Notes: a model not told the origin generated them from the sequence alone. Positions 1-7,977 are shown, counted from the stretch's first letter. The stretch is 21,451 bases of DNA from Chloroflexota bacterium (GCA_023381895.1 JAMCTA010000160.1:1-21451), one strand, 5' to 3'. Program-made: numbers and translations.

Positions 1-59
1 GAGCAACAGGACGGCTCCATCTCCTCTTCGGTCTGCTCCTCGCAGGAAGCTTTCTCTGA
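1..59 (+). CDS. menA: C-terminal end of a probable 1,4-dihydroxy-2-naphthoate prenyltransferase (MenA), 5' truncated
   Basis: Reading from base 3, an open frame encodes a hydrophobic tail (ATGRLHLLFGLLLAGSFL) and stops at TGA 57-59. Its last base is the A of the menC start codon (TGATG). The tail looks like the last transmembrane helix of MenA, which attaches the polyprenyl chain to dihydroxynaphthoate in the membrane. The coupling to menC and menE supports this. Only about 18 residues are visible, so the name is an inference from the tail and the operon; another membrane protein is possible. Confidence 0.55.
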   Translation, partial: ATGRLHLLFGLLLAGSFL

Positions 60-1207
60 TGCGATTGCGGAAGCTGCGCTGGTGGCGTTATCGTGTGCCG
101 CTGCAGAGAGGTGTGACGACGGCGCGCGGTGTTCTCGAAGTGCGCGAAGGGGCACTGCTCTGCATCGAGACGGCGAGTGGACGGCTCGGATGGGGGGAGG
201 CGGCCCCACTCGAGCTGTTCGGGCAGGGTATGGCGCAGGTGTGGCAAGCGCTGCCGCGTACGGGGGCAGTCGTTCGGCACTTGCTCGGCGACCGCGCTGT
301 TACCACTGACGAAGCAGGCACCATCGCGTCGAGCGCGTGGCACGAGACGCTCCGCTTGCTGCCCCCTTCGCTCGCTTTTGCCGTGGAGACCGCTGTGCTG
401 GATACGCTCGCCCAGGAACGCGGCCACCCTCTTGCGGCGCTGCTCACGCCCTTCTCGCATCGCAGGGTCACCGTGAACGCCGTTGCCAGCGACGCCGCTA
501 CGGAGGACGCCGTCCAAGAGGCGAGGGTAGCTGTGGATGCGGGCTTCCGTACGCTCAAGCTCAAGGTGGGGGTCGCGGTGGATCAGGAGGCAGAAGTCGA
601 GCGGGTGAAGGCTGTCCGCAGTGCGATCGGCTGCGGAGCCCGACTCCGTCTCGATGCTAATGGTGCCTGGACGCCGGCGGAGGCGATTGCCGTGCTGAGA
701 GAACTGGCAGAGCAAAGGATTGAGCTCGTTGAGCAGCCGGTCAGGACGGAGGATATCGACGGATTCACGCACGTGCATGAGGCGATTCCTCTGCCACTCG
801 CGGCTGACGAGTCGGTTGATGATCCACGGCGCGCCCGTGCGCTTCTCGCCCGCGGTGCCGTGACCGCGCTCGTGCTCAAGCCAACGGTGCTTGGAGGGAT
901 TGGCGCGACTCTCGCGCTGGCAGCACTAGCAGCGCGGGCGAATGTGGCAAGCATTGTGACCTCATCCTTCGAGACAGGTGTTGGGCTCGCAGCGTGCCTG
1001 GCCACTGCCGCTGCGCTGCCTGAGCTTCCCTTTGCCTGTGGTCTGGCGACGGCAGGACATCTCCAGAGTGATCTAGTGCGAAGTCGCCCGCTCCTGGAAT
1101 CTGGCGAGTTGCTCGTGCCTCGATCACCGGGACTGGGCGTGGTCATCGACCGGCAGAGCCTGGAGCGCTATGCAGTCGCCACCGGTTGTTGGGATGGGGA
1201 TGCGTGA
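59..1207 (+). CDS. menC: o-succinylbenzoate synthase
   Basis: This enolase-superfamily enzyme dehydrates SHCHC to o-succinylbenzoate in menaquinone synthesis, in the cytoplasm. The 382 residues carry the complete muconate-lactonising/OSBS barrel set: the catalytic KxK pair K167/K169 in LKLKVG, metal ligands D199 (RLDANGAW), E225 (VEQPV) and D250 (AADES), and the second catalytic lysine K274 (LVLKPTVLGG). An N-terminal capping domain covers about residues 1-125. The ATG at 59 has AGGAAG at 44-49 as ribosome binding site and overlaps the upstream stop. The gene is also coupled to menE by TGATG. Some family members act as N-acylamino-acid racemases or dipeptide epimerases, but the menE neighbour favours MenC. 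Confidence 0.93.
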   Translation: MRLRKLRWWRYRVPLQRGVTTARGVLEVREGALLCIETASGRLGWGEAAPLELFGQGMAQVWQALPRTGAVVRHLLGDRAVTTDEAGTIASSAWHETLRLLPPSLAFAVETAVLDTLAQERGHPLAALLTPFSHRRVTVNAVASDAATEDAVQEARVAVDAGFRTLKLKVGVAVDQEAEVERVKAVRSAIGCGARLRLDANGAWTPAEAIAVLRELAEQRIELVEQPVRTEDIDGFTHVHEAIPLPLAADESVDDPRRARALLARGAVTALVLKPTVLGGIGATLALAALAARANVASIVTSSFETGVGLAACLATAAALPELPFACGLATAGHLQSDLVRSRPLLESGELLVPRSPGLGVVIDRQSLERYAVATGCWDGDA

Positions 1208-2727
1208 TGTGGCTTGCTTCTTCAGCCTCCTGGTTGCCGCAATGGCTTGCCCGGCGCGCGGCGCTTTCCCCGCAGAGCCTTGCGCTCCGTGCGCCGGAAG
1301 GAGAGTGGACCTGGTCACAGCTGCTCGATGATTGTGACCACCTCGCCCGACAACTGGCTGGCTTCGCGGTGAGCCCCGGCGCTCGCGTGTCTGTGCTGCT
1401 CCGCAACGGTGCGCCGTTCGTCCAGGCGCTCCACGCGCTCTCCTGGCTTGGTGCGGTACTGGTTCCACTCAACTGGCGGCTCACGCCGGCTGAGCTGCAA
1501 TGGCAGGTCCGCCACTGTGGTGCGCATCTCCTGCTTATCGACCGCTCGACGGGCGAGCTAGCAATGGCGGTTGCGGCAGGCATTCCTGAGCTCCTGGTGC
1601 TCGCTGTCGAAGATGGCACCCCGTTTCCGAGTGTTGCCGCTGCTCCAGAGCATGAGATGGTGCTGCTCACGGAGGTGGACCTCAACGCTGTGCACAGTAT
1701 TGTCTACACATCGGGGACGACCGGCACACCGAAGGGCGCTGTGCTGACCTATGGCAATCATTGGTGGAATGCACTCGGTTCAGCGCTCAATCTCGGTCTG
1801 CGTGATGACGACTGCCTCCTTGCCATGCTCCCAGCATTCCACGTGGGTGGTATGGCGATCTTCCTCCGTTCTGTGCTCTATGGCTGCACGGCAATAGTTC
1901 ATCGCCGCTTCGATCCTGCCGGCGTCAACCGGGCCATCGATGAGGAGGGGGTCACGATGGTCTCAGTGGTGGCGGCGATGCTGAGCCGCATGCTCGATCA
2001 GCGCGAAGACTGCCCCTATCCTCCATCGCTGCGCTGCGTGTTGCTCGGTGGCGGCCCGGCGCCGCGGCCTCTGCTCGAGCGCTGTGCTGCCCATGGCATC
2101 CCCGTGGTGCAGACCTATGGGCTGACAGAGTCTGGCTCGCAGGCTGTGACGCTTGCGCCGTCCGAGGCGCTGCGTAAGCTCGGTGCAGCGGGAAAGCCGC
2201 TGTTCCCAGTACAGCTCAGTGTGTGCGTTGATGGGCGAGAAGCGACGAGCGGTGAAACCGGTGAGATCTGGCTGCGTGGACCGTCAATCTCCCCGGGCTA
2301 TCTCAGTGTCAACGGCATCGAGTGGCGCCAGCCGGGTGAGTGGCTGCACACGGGCGATCTCGGCTGGATTGACGCGGAAGGCTATCTCTATGTAAGTGAC
2401 CGCCGCGACGATCTCATTATCTCCGGTGGAGAGAACGTCGCGCCAGCCGAGGTTGAAGCTGTGCTGCTCAGCCATCCGGCCGTCGCGGAAGCAGGTGTGA
2501 CCGGCCTGACGAGCGCGCGCTGGGGGCAGGTCCCGGTTGCTGCGATCGTGCTGCGAGCAGCAGCAGCGCTCACCCCGGCTGATGATCTCATTGACTTCTG
2601 TGCCGCCCGGCTCGGTCGTTACAAAGTTCCAGTAGAAGTGATGATCGTGAGCCAGTTGCCAAGAACAGCATCAGGCAAGGTGCAGCGGCGCCTCTTGCGA
2701 GATCTTCCGTGGAGGGCGACGGCGTAG
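1207..2727 (+). CDS. menE: o-succinylbenzoate--CoA ligase
   Basis: This AMP-forming ligase activates o-succinylbenzoate to its CoA ester, the step after MenC. The 506-residue protein shows the ANL core: P-loop YTSGTTGTPKG at 167-177, A5 motif TYGLTES at 303-309, TGD at 382-384, the hinge region near YVSDRRDD (395-402) and the C-terminal lysine K491 in TASGK. The ATG at 1207 overlaps the menC stop (TGATG) and follows a G-rich stretch, GGGATGGGGA. An in-frame ATG at 1186 would give seven more residues but lies inside menC and is less likely. Motifs alone would also fit another acyl-CoA ligase; the adjacent menC makes MenE the best call. Confidence 0.9.
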   Translation: MWLASSASWLPQWLARRAALSPQSLALRAPEGEWTWSQLLDDCDHLARQLAGFAVSPGARVSVLLRNGAPFVQALHALSWLGAVLVPLNWRLTPAELQWQVRHCGAHLLLIDRSTGELAMAVAAGIPELLVLAVEDGTPFPSVAAAPEHEMVLLTEVDLNAVHSIVYTSGTTGTPKGAVLTYGNHWWNALGSALNLGLRDDDCLLAMLPAFHVGGMAIFLRSVLYGCTAIVHRRFDPAGVNRAIDEEGVTMVSVVAAMLSRMLDQREDCPYPPSLRCVLLGGGPAPRPLLERCAAHGIPVVQTYGLTESGSQAVTLAPSEALRKLGAAGKPLFPVQLSVCVDGREATSGETGEIWLRGPSISPGYLSVNGIEWRQPGEWLHTGDLGWIDAEGYLYVSDRRDDLIISGGENVAPAEVEAVLLSHPAVAEAGVTGLTSARWGQVPVAAIVLRAAAALTPADDLIDFCAARLGRYKVPVEVMIVSQLPRTASGKVQRRLLRDLPWRATA

Positions 2728-2738
2728 TAGAGGAGAGC

Positions 2739-2785
2739 AGTTCTCAGCATCAAGAACTCTTCGTCCACCGCGGGCCTATGCTGAG
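2739..2785. terminator. Overlapping inverted repeats between convergent genes (possible terminator)
   Basis: Two perfect stems are possible just after the menE stop. AGTTCT (2739-2744) pairs with AGAACT (2753-2758) across an 8-nt loop, and CTCAGCAT (2743-2750) pairs with ATGCTGAG (2778-2785). They share bases and exclude each other. There is no clear T-run, so intrinsic termination is only a suggestion, but the site between menE (+) and the gene ending at 2863 (-) is where a terminator is expected. Confidence 0.35.
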
Positions 2786-2862
2786 GGATAGGGCACGCGT
2801 TGAATGAGTACGAATCTATCGCCATCGCCTACCAGCATCCAGGATCCACACGCTGCTTCCGG

Positions 2863-3063
2863 CTATTTCGCGTGCGTGGCGCGCCAGAGCGAGGACGTCA
2901 TCAGCAAGAGGACTGCAAGCGGCATGAGCCACCAGGCGGTGATCTGTGCGTGCACTAGCAGTGCCGTGATAAGGAGAGCGACGAGCACACCTGCTGCGAC
3001 CGTCCAGTCGTCGCCAACGATGAAGTCGTACCAGAAGGCAAAGAAGCCTGCGACGTAGTTCAT
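2863..3063 (-). CDS. Small two-helix membrane protein (66 aa)
   Basis: I do not recognise a named family. The 66-residue product starts MNYVAGFFAFWYDF and has two strongly hydrophobic stretches, about residues 22-38 and 42-58, so it is probably a small inner-membrane protein with two helices. The N-terminal part is rich in aromatic residues (F, W, Y). The gene starts 18 bp after the stop of the COG4280-like transporter gene on the same strand and is probably cotranscribed with it, which suggests an accessory or stabilising subunit. The opposite strand is also open over this stretch, but that frame is hydrophilic and of no recognisable type. Confidence 0.65.
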   Translation of the reverse strand: MNYVAGFFAFWYDFIVGDDWTVAAGVLVALLITALLVHAQITAWWLMPLAVLLLMTSSLWRATHAK

Positions 3064-3081
3064 TGCGCTCCGCCCGCCTAT

Positions 3082-3843
3082 CTAGTGGCTGACTGCTGTC
3101 GCGAGCTGGCTGCTCTCCCGCTGCCGCCGCAATATCGAGACGAGGGCCGAGGAACAGATAATGAGGAAGGCCAGGATTCCTAACAAGGCTGCATCTTGGG
3201 CGGGCCACTGCACACCAGCTCCCTCAGCACCCCAGAAGGTACCGAACGTGGTGAGAAGCAGACCAACAGCGAACTTCAGCCAGTTTTCTGGAACCTGGCT
3301 CAGTGGCTGGTGGACGAGCACACCGGCAGCGCCGACGATAATGACGGCAGCAGCAGCTCCGACGGCAGCAAGACCGATACTGTGGGCGGCGCTGCCAAAG
3401 GTGATCACAATGAAGATCACCTCCATCCCTTCGAGAAAGACCCCTTTGAAAGAAATAGTGAAGGAGTACCAGTCGATGCCGTTGCGAGTACCGATGCCGG
3501 CAGCCTGTGCAGCTTTGATCTCCTTCTGGAAGATTGCTGCTTCGTCGTGGAGAGCTTTATAGCCGCTTGCCCGAAGCACGGCCTTGCGCAGCCACTGGAG
3601 GCCGAAGATGAGCAGCAGGGCGCCGACAACGATGCGCAGCACATCAATTGGAATGAGGGCGACGGCGGGCCCGAGCACTGCCACGGTCACGCCGAGTGCC
3701 AGCAAGGCGGCTGCAACACCGAGGTTGGTTGATCGCCAGCTCCTCGTGACCCCGACGGCGAGCACAATGGTGAGTGCTTCAACCATCTCGACTGCGGAGG
3801 CGAGGAATGCCGCGATGACGACATAGATAGGTACACTAGCCAC
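3082..3843 (-). CDS. COG4280/FTR1-like multi-pass membrane protein, putative cation transporter
   Basis: The 253-residue protein has about six or seven hydrophobic segments (roughly 5-30, 41-63, 68-85, 130-150, 157-177, 190-207, 217-238). Two paired-glutamate helix motifs, E19-MV-E22 and E138-GM-E141, recall the REGLE motifs of FTR1 iron permeases and related cation transporters. A conserved-looking turn, WGAEGAGVQWP, lies at 204-214. I infer a metal or cation transporter; the substrate cannot be read from sequence. The GTG start at 3843 is chosen because GGAGGAAGG lies just upstream; an ATG at 3873 would add ten hydrophilic residues. A small membrane protein gene follows 18 bp downstream. 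A promoter and a TGTACA dyad precede it. Confidence 0.72.
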   Translation of the reverse strand: MASVPIYVVIAAFLASAVEMVEALTIVLAVGVTRSWRSTNLGVAAALLALGVTVAVLGPAVALIPIDVLRIVVGALLLIFGLQWLRKAVLRASGYKALHDEAAIFQKEIKAAQAAGIGTRNGIDWYSFTISFKGVFLEGMEVIFIVITFGSAAHSIGLAAVGAAAAVIIVGAAGVLVHQPLSQVPENWLKFAVGLLLTTFGTFWGAEGAGVQWPAQDAALLGILAFLIICSSALVSILRRQRESSQLATAVSH

Positions 3844-3882
3844 TGAACGCTCACCTTCCTCCACCTGTTGCATTACATCAAT

Positions 3883-3896
3883 TGTACAGATGTACA
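3883..3896. promoter_or_regulatory. TGTACA-N2-TGTACA dyad, candidate operator of the COG4280-like gene
   Basis: Two copies of the palindrome TGTACA separated by GA form a perfect 14-bp dyad. Its core TACA-GA-TGTA fits the TACANNTGTA box known for the CopY/BlaI/MecI repressor family. It lies in the leader, about 34 bp downstream of the -10 box and 40 bp upstream of the GTG start, a position suited to blocking transcription. No regulator of that family is encoded in the window. It also resembles the recA site at 8040-8051, so a LexA-like reader is an alternative. Confidence 0.5.
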
Positions 3897-3928
3897 GGTG
3901 TTGCAAAGGAACACTCGCACATAGCGTC

Positions 3929-3957
3929 AATCTACAGTGCCAATTGCCCTCTGTCAA
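3929..3957 (-). promoter_or_regulatory. Sigma-70-type promoter of the COG4280-like gene
   Basis: On the minus strand TTGACA (3957-3952) is followed, after exactly 17 bp, by TAGATT (3934-3929). This is a perfect -35 and a 4/6 -10. Transcription would start near 3922, giving a leader of about 80 nt that contains the TGTACA dyad. The -35 begins 43 bp after the menG stop, so this pair need not rely on menG read-through. Confidence 0.65.
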
Positions 3958-3999
3958 GGGAGCAGCGAAGGCTCGTGCAGCGAGACAGTGTGGATGCCG

Positions 4000-4719
4000 C
4001 TAGACGAGTGCGACGTGAATGGCTATGGTGCCAAGCCCTAAAGGGTAGTAGCGCACTGCCGTGAACCTCGCTTGCTTCAGGCGCTCGGCAAGCTCTGGTG
4101 CGCGAGGAAACGTCGTGAGGGAATGCGGCAGGTAGCGATAGGCGATCCGCTGGCCGGTGATCGCGCCACCAAGCGCGGGGACGAAGCGATAGAAGTAGAA
4201 GTTGAAGAGGTGCGTAAACAGACCGGGCTGCGGGCGGGTGATTTCCAGACAGACAAGACGGCCGCCTGGCCGGAGAACGCGACGCATCTCGCACAGGCCG
4301 GCATCGAGATCGGAGAGGTTGCGTAGAAGGAAGGCGTTCGTGACGCGATCGAAGCTCGCATCGGCAAAGGGCAAATGCTGCGCGTCGGCAAGCACAAGAG
4401 GAATGATGCTGGGGAGCTTTCTCTGGGCGACCTGGAGCATGTTGCTCGCGAAGTCACCAGCAACAACTTCGAGGGCTCCCTGATGCCAGAGTTCGAGGGC
4501 CAGGTCGCCAGTGCCCGTTGCGATGTCGAGCGCGCGTGCGCCGAGTGGTTGAGCGAGCTTCGCAGCCAGCTTGCGCCAGCGGACATCCATGCCACCGGTC
4601 ATTAGGCGGTTCATGAGATCATACTCTGGCACGATCCGGTTGAACATGCGCTGGACGAGCTCCGCCTTCTCCGTGCCTGTAAGGGACGCTCCACCGTCGT
4701 GCGTCAGCGTGCTTGCCAT
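4000..4719 (-). CDS. menG: Demethylmenaquinone methyltransferase (UbiE/MenG type)
   Basis: This SAM-dependent enzyme performs the last step of menaquinone synthesis, methylating demethylmenaquinone at the membrane surface. The 239-residue length is typical. The N-terminal signature FNRIVPEYDLMNRLM is at 27-41 and continues to MDVRW; the usual Ser and His of the UbiE signature are Thr and Asp here. The SAM-binding motif DIATGTGDLALEL is at 65-77, the acidic residue after strand 2 is D89, and RVLRPGGRLVCLEITRP (147-163) is the second signature. The ATG at 4719 follows AAAGGA. It lies apart from menC/menE, so menaquinone genes are split over two transcription units here. It is divergent from the IolE-like gene. 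Confidence 0.92.
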   Translation of the reverse strand: MASTLTHDGGASLTGTEKAELVQRMFNRIVPEYDLMNRLMTGGMDVRWRKLAAKLAQPLGARALDIATGTGDLALELWHQGALEVVAGDFASNMLQVAQRKLPSIIPLVLADAQHLPFADASFDRVTNAFLLRNLSDLDAGLCEMRRVLRPGGRLVCLEITRPQPGLFTHLFNFYFYRFVPALGGAITGQRIAYRYLPHSLTTFPRAPELAERLKQARFTAVRYYPLGLGTIAIHVALV

Positions 4720-4742
4720 CGCTCGCAGTCCTTTCTGCGTTC

Positions 4743-4748
4743 ACTATA
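4743..4748 (-). promoter_or_regulatory. Candidate -10 box of menG
   Basis: TATAGT on the minus strand, the same hexamer as in the recA promoter, lies 24 bp upstream of the menG ATG. I see no good -35 at 16-18 bp. The leader would be very short, with the ribosome binding site almost at the 5' end. Confidence 0.4.
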
Positions 4749-4772
4749 CGTCGAAGCGGAGCAGGCTTGCCG

Positions 4773-4778
4773 TACAAT
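4773..4778 (+). promoter_or_regulatory. Candidate -10 box of the IolE-like/Gfo pair
   Basis: TACAAT (5/6 to TATAAT) lies 47 bp upstream of the ATG at 4826 in the 106-bp divergent gap with menG. No convincing -35 is visible, so this is only a suggestion. Confidence 0.3.
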
Positions 4779-4825
4779 CCGAGCGGTTGTGCTGGCGGAG
4801 TTGTAGAGAGGCGGAACGAGTCTCC

Positions 4826-5698
4826 ATGGTCACACTGCCCCGTGTCCGATTGGGTTGTCATCCCATTGCCTGGCGCGATGCGCCGATTGACAGCATTCTG
4901 GACGATATTGCCCGCGAGCGCTATGAAGGAACCGAAGGCGGTAGGGCGTACCTTAACGATCCCGAGAGCTACCGAGCGCTGCTCCGCACACGCGGCTTGC
5001 AGCATGCGTCTACCTACGCTGGTGGCGCCTACCACGATCCCGAGCGTGCTGAGGCTGCTGTGGAGCAGGGACTCAAGCTTGCGCGGTTCGTCAAAGCGCT
5101 CGGTGGTGATGTGCTGTGTGTCGCCGGTGGCGGTAATGAGCAGCGCCGGCTCTCCCCCGGCTTCTACCCTGATGGTCACCGCCCGGATGGGCTCGATGCT
5201 CAGGGGTGGCAGACCTTCGCCGATTCGATGAAGCGGCTGGGCGAGGGTTGCCGTGAGATCGGTATCATGGCGGCCTTCCACAATCACGTCGGCACTTTTG
5301 TGGAGACGCGTGAAGAGCTCGACCGTTTGATGGCGCTGGTGGATCAGGCGCTGCTCGCACTGGCACCAGACACGGGGCATCTGTTCTATGGTGGCGCTGA
5401 TCCTGTACCGGTCTACCGTGACTACGCGCAGCGCATCCGCTACATGCACTTCAAGGATGCGGATGCTGCTGCAATCGACCGGGCGCGTCGCGAGCACATG
5501 ACTCAGGGCCAGTGCATGGAGATCGGCGGCTTCTGCGAATTGGGACGAGGCGCCATCGACCTCGATGCCTGTCTTGCGGCGCTAGAGCCGTACAACTACG
5601 ATGGCTGGATCATGGTAGAGCAAGACCGCTCCCTCATTGAACCGGTGGAGAGCGCGCACGTGAGCCGGGCCTGGCTGCAGGAGCATCTGGGGCGGTGA
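4826..5698 (+). CDS. IolE-like sugar phosphate isomerase/epimerase family protein (TIM barrel)
   Basis: A 290-residue xylose-isomerase-like TIM-barrel protein close in style to inosose dehydratase IolE, which removes water from 2-keto-myo-inositol. Supporting motifs are FHNHVGTFVETREELDRLM (151-169), APDTGHLFYGGADP (180-193), MHFKD (207-211) and WIMVEQD (261-267). Likely metal ligands are the HNH residues 152-154, D182, H208 and E265. The ATG at 4826 is preceded by the purine-rich GAGAGGCGGAACGAG. The next gene overlaps its stop (GTGA), so the pair is translationally coupled with a Gfo/Idh/MocA dehydrogenase, a partnership common in inositol and other polyol pathways. The exact substrate is not proven; a related epimerase is possible. 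Confidence 0.8.
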   Translation: MVTLPRVRLGCHPIAWRDAPIDSILDDIARERYEGTEGGRAYLNDPESYRALLRTRGLQHASTYAGGAYHDPERAEAAVEQGLKLARFVKALGGDVLCVAGGGNEQRRLSPGFYPDGHRPDGLDAQGWQTFADSMKRLGEGCREIGIMAAFHNHVGTFVETREELDRLMALVDQALLALAPDTGHLFYGGADPVPVYRDYAQRIRYMHFKDADAAAIDRARREHMTQGQCMEIGGFCELGRGAIDLDACLAALEPYNYDGWIMVEQDRSLIEPVESAHVSRAWLQEHLGR

Positions 5699-6792
5699 CG
5701 GAAGCGAGCGTAAGTGAAGAGTCGCCAGTGACGGCATCGAGCTCCCCGGCCCTCGAAGAGCCGGTAGCTCCGGTCGCCACGGTGGAAGAGGCGCTTGCGG
5801 CGGAAGAGCCCCCGCGGCCGCTGCGGATCGGTTTACTTGGAGCCGGCCGGCAAGGGCAGGCGCTTGCCGAGGCGATAACGCGGGTGCCGAACTGCACCAT
5901 CGTGGCTGTGTGTGATGCCGCAGAGGAGCGGTCTCGCGCGCTTGCTGAGCGCTTCGATGCGCGCTACTACACCCTGTGGCAGAGCATGCTCATCTTCGTT
6001 GATCTCGATGCTGTCTTCATTGCTACGCCTTCTTCTCTCCACGCTGAGCAGGCGTTGACCGCGCTCCAAGAGCGACGGCACGTGTACCTGGAGAAACCAC
6101 CTGCACTCACGCTTCCGCTCGCTACGCGCATTGCCGAGGCAGCGGCGGCCAGTGAGCGCATCGTCCACGTGGGGCTTCAGCACCGTTACAGCGATTTGGT
6201 TCTGCCAATGTACCAAGCGCTAGAGGGTCGGGCCATCTCCACCGTCCACGCGCATCTCTACAGAGGTGTACCTGCTTCCAGAGAAGCATGGGACGATGCC
6301 CTTACTGGTGGGCCACTGTTTGAAGAGGGATTCCACCTTCTTGATCTGGTGCGCTTTCTTGTCGATGAGGTCGTTGCCATTTCTGCCTTTCAAGGTCGGG
6401 TGTTCTGGCACGATCAGATCGATTGGGCGAGCTACGATAGCGTGGCGGTGGCTTTTCAACTGGCATCAGGTGGGACGGGGACGCTTAGCACGACGCAAGC
6501 AATGCCGCTGCCGATTCCTGGCCATCTTGCGCTCGACGTGGTCGCTGAGGGCCCGCTCCTGGTGCGCTTTACGGGCGCGACGCTGCAGGTCGTCGATGAG
6601 AGTGGTGTGCAGACGTGGCACATCGAACAGCCGCCACTGTTCACCGCCGTAGCACGCTTCCTCGAAGCGGTGCGCAGGGAAGATGAGAGCGCCCTGCTCG
6701 TGTCCTACGCTGACGCACTGCAGACACTGCGGCTTGCCTTGGCCTGCCGCGAGAGCGCGGAAGGGGGGCGGATGGTCCAGCTCGACGTCTGA
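5695..6792 (+). CDS. Gfo/Idh/MocA family NAD(P)-dependent oxidoreductase
   Basis: This family oxidises or reduces sugar or polyol hydroxyls; inositol 2-dehydrogenase is a member. The 365-residue protein has a Rossmann motif GAGRQG at 49-54, FIATPSSLHAEQ at 108-119, the catalytic EKP at 133-135 and the substrate-side GGPLFEEGFHLLD (205-217, His214). The GTG start at 5695 overlaps the stop of the IolE-like gene. The first 42 residues are an acidic, Ala/Pro/Ser-rich tail before the usual start of the fold, which is atypical. I see no better internal start. It ends 11 bp from the recA stop on the other strand. The substrate is unknown; polyol-type is inferred from the neighbour. Confidence 0.88.
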   Translation: MTEASVSEESPVTASSSPALEEPVAPVATVEEALAAEEPPRPLRIGLLGAGRQGQALAEAITRVPNCTIVAVCDAAEERSRALAERFDARYYTLWQSMLIFVDLDAVFIATPSSLHAEQALTALQERRHVYLEKPPALTLPLATRIAEAAAASERIVHVGLQHRYSDLVLPMYQALEGRAISTVHAHLYRGVPASREAWDDALTGGPLFEEGFHLLDLVRFLVDEVVAISAFQGRVFWHDQIDWASYDSVAVAFQLASGGTGTLSTTQAMPLPIPGHLALDVVAEGPLLVRFTGATLQVVDESGVQTWHIEQPPLFTAVARFLEAVRREDESALLVSYADALQTLRLALACRESAEGGRMVQLDV

Positions 6793-6803
6793 TCCTGGCG
6801 GCG

Positions 6804-7853
6804 CTACAGCTCCGGCTCGGCCTCGTCGTCGGTAGCTGCCGTGAGTGGCACTTTCCCTTGCTGGCGGATGCGCTGCTCGATATGGTCGCAGATGTCCGGA
6901 TGCTCGCGGAGGAAGATCTTGGCGTTCTCACGTCCCTGACCAAGGCGCGTCTCTTCATATTGGAACCAGGCACCACTCTTCTTGACGATACCCTGGTCGA
7001 GACCGAGATCGAGCAGGCAGCCGGGCCGTGAAATGACACCCTCTTCGTTGAACATGATGTCGAACTCGGCGGCACGGAAGGGAGGTGCCACCTTATTCTT
7101 GACCACCTTCACCTTGGCGCGCATGCCGACAACGTCGTTCCCTTGCTTCAAGGTCTCGACACGCCGGATATCGAGGCGAATCGACGCGTAGAACTTGAGC
7201 GCTTTGCCGCCTGTTGTCGTCTCGGGATTGCCGAACATGACGCCAATCTTGTCGCGCAGCTGATTGATGAAGATGACGACGGCGCGCGAGCGAGAAATGG
7301 CGCCGGTCAGCTTACGCAAGGCTTGCGACATGAGGCGGGCCTGGACACCGACGTGACTGTCGCCCATCTCGCCTTCGATCTCGGCGCGTGGAACGAGGGC
7401 AGCCACGGAGTCGATTACGATAACATCGACACTGCCTGAGCGCACGAGCATGTCGCAGATTTCGAGCGCCTGCTCCCCTGTATCTGGTTGAGAAATGAGC
7501 ATTTCCTGCACGTTGATGCCACAGCGCTCAGCGTAGGTGGGGTCGAGGGCGTGCTCAGCGTCGATGTAGGCGACCACGCCTCCCAGCTTCTGGGCCTGAG
7601 CGATGATGGTCTGGGCGAGGGTCGTCTTGCCAGATGACTCGGGACCATAGATCTCGACGATGCGGCCACGGGGAACGCCGCCAATGCCCAGGGCAAGGTC
7701 GACAGAGAGTGCTCCTGTAGGGATCACCTCGACCTGGGCGCGCATGGAGGGGTCGCCCAGGCGCATAATCGCACCCTTGCCGAATTGTCGCTCGATCTGG
7801 GACAAAGCGAGCTCGAGTGCCTTGGAGCGGTCGGTGGAGGGGATGGTGACCAT
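6804..7853 (-). CDS. recA: Recombinase RecA
   Basis: RecA forms filaments on single-stranded DNA, catalyses strand exchange and triggers LexA self-cleavage. The 349-residue protein is full length: Walker A GPESSGKT at 70-77, catalytic Glu E100 (YIDAEHALD), Walker B VIVID at 144-148, loop L1 [14 protein letters not shown] (160-173), loop L2 from FINQLRDK to [17 protein letters not shown] (195-224) and an acidic C-terminal tail DDEAEPEL. The ATG at 7853 matches the usual N-terminus; an in-frame upstream ATG at 7931 would add a basic, non-conserved tail. A weak AAAGG lies about 16 bp upstream. The gene has its own promoter with a LexA-like box. No recX follows it; the gene downstream is convergent. 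Confidence 0.98.
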   Translation of the reverse strand: MVTIPSTDRSKALELALSQIERQFGKGAIMRLGDPSMRAQVEVIPTGALSVDLALGIGGVPRGRIVEIYGPESSGKTTLAQTIIAQAQKLGGVVAYIDAEHALDPTYAERCGINVQEMLISQPDTGEQALEICDMLVRSGSVDVIVIDSVAALVPRAEIEGEMGDSHVGVQARLMSQALRKLTGAISRSRAVVIFINQLRDKIGVMFGNPETTTGGKALKFYASIRLDIRRVETLKQGNDVVGMRAKVKVVKNKVAPPFRAAEFDIMFNEEGVISRPGCLLDLGLDQGIVKKSGAWFQYEETRLGQGRENAKIFLREHPDICDHIEQRIRQQGKVPLTAATDDEAEPEL

Positions 7854-7890
7854 GGATAGGTTCTGCCTTTCTACTGTCCGCCGGAAGAGT

Positions 7891-7977
7891 TCCGTGCGGA
7901 GCGACGACCTCTCTCGACCCTGGAGGACCACCCTCTGCAGCCACCGGCAGGGCGCGCGCTGATCCGATCCGCACGGA
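7891..7977 (-). repeat. Perfect 10-bp inverted repeat in the recA leader
   Basis: TCCGTGCGGA at 7891-7900 is the exact reverse complement of TCCGCACGGA at 7968-7977, with 67 nt between. In the recA transcript the arms could close a large stem that ends about 38 nt before the start codon. Whether it regulates expression is unknown. Confidence 0.5.

Noticed and set aside
88..1146. Long minus-strand frames opposite menC
   Set aside because: They are low-complexity Ser/Arg-rich shadows of menC, which has all catalytic residues and operon coupling.
2804..3058. Open frame of 84 codons on the + strand opposite the small membrane protein gene
   Set aside because: It overlaps almost entirely the minus-strand gene, which has clear membrane helices and operon spacing. 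The + frame is low-complexity and has no recognisable domain.
4619..5497. Long minus-strand frame opposite the IolE-like gene
   Set aside because: It is a shadow frame with no recognisable motif, while the + strand encodes conserved TIM-barrel motifs.
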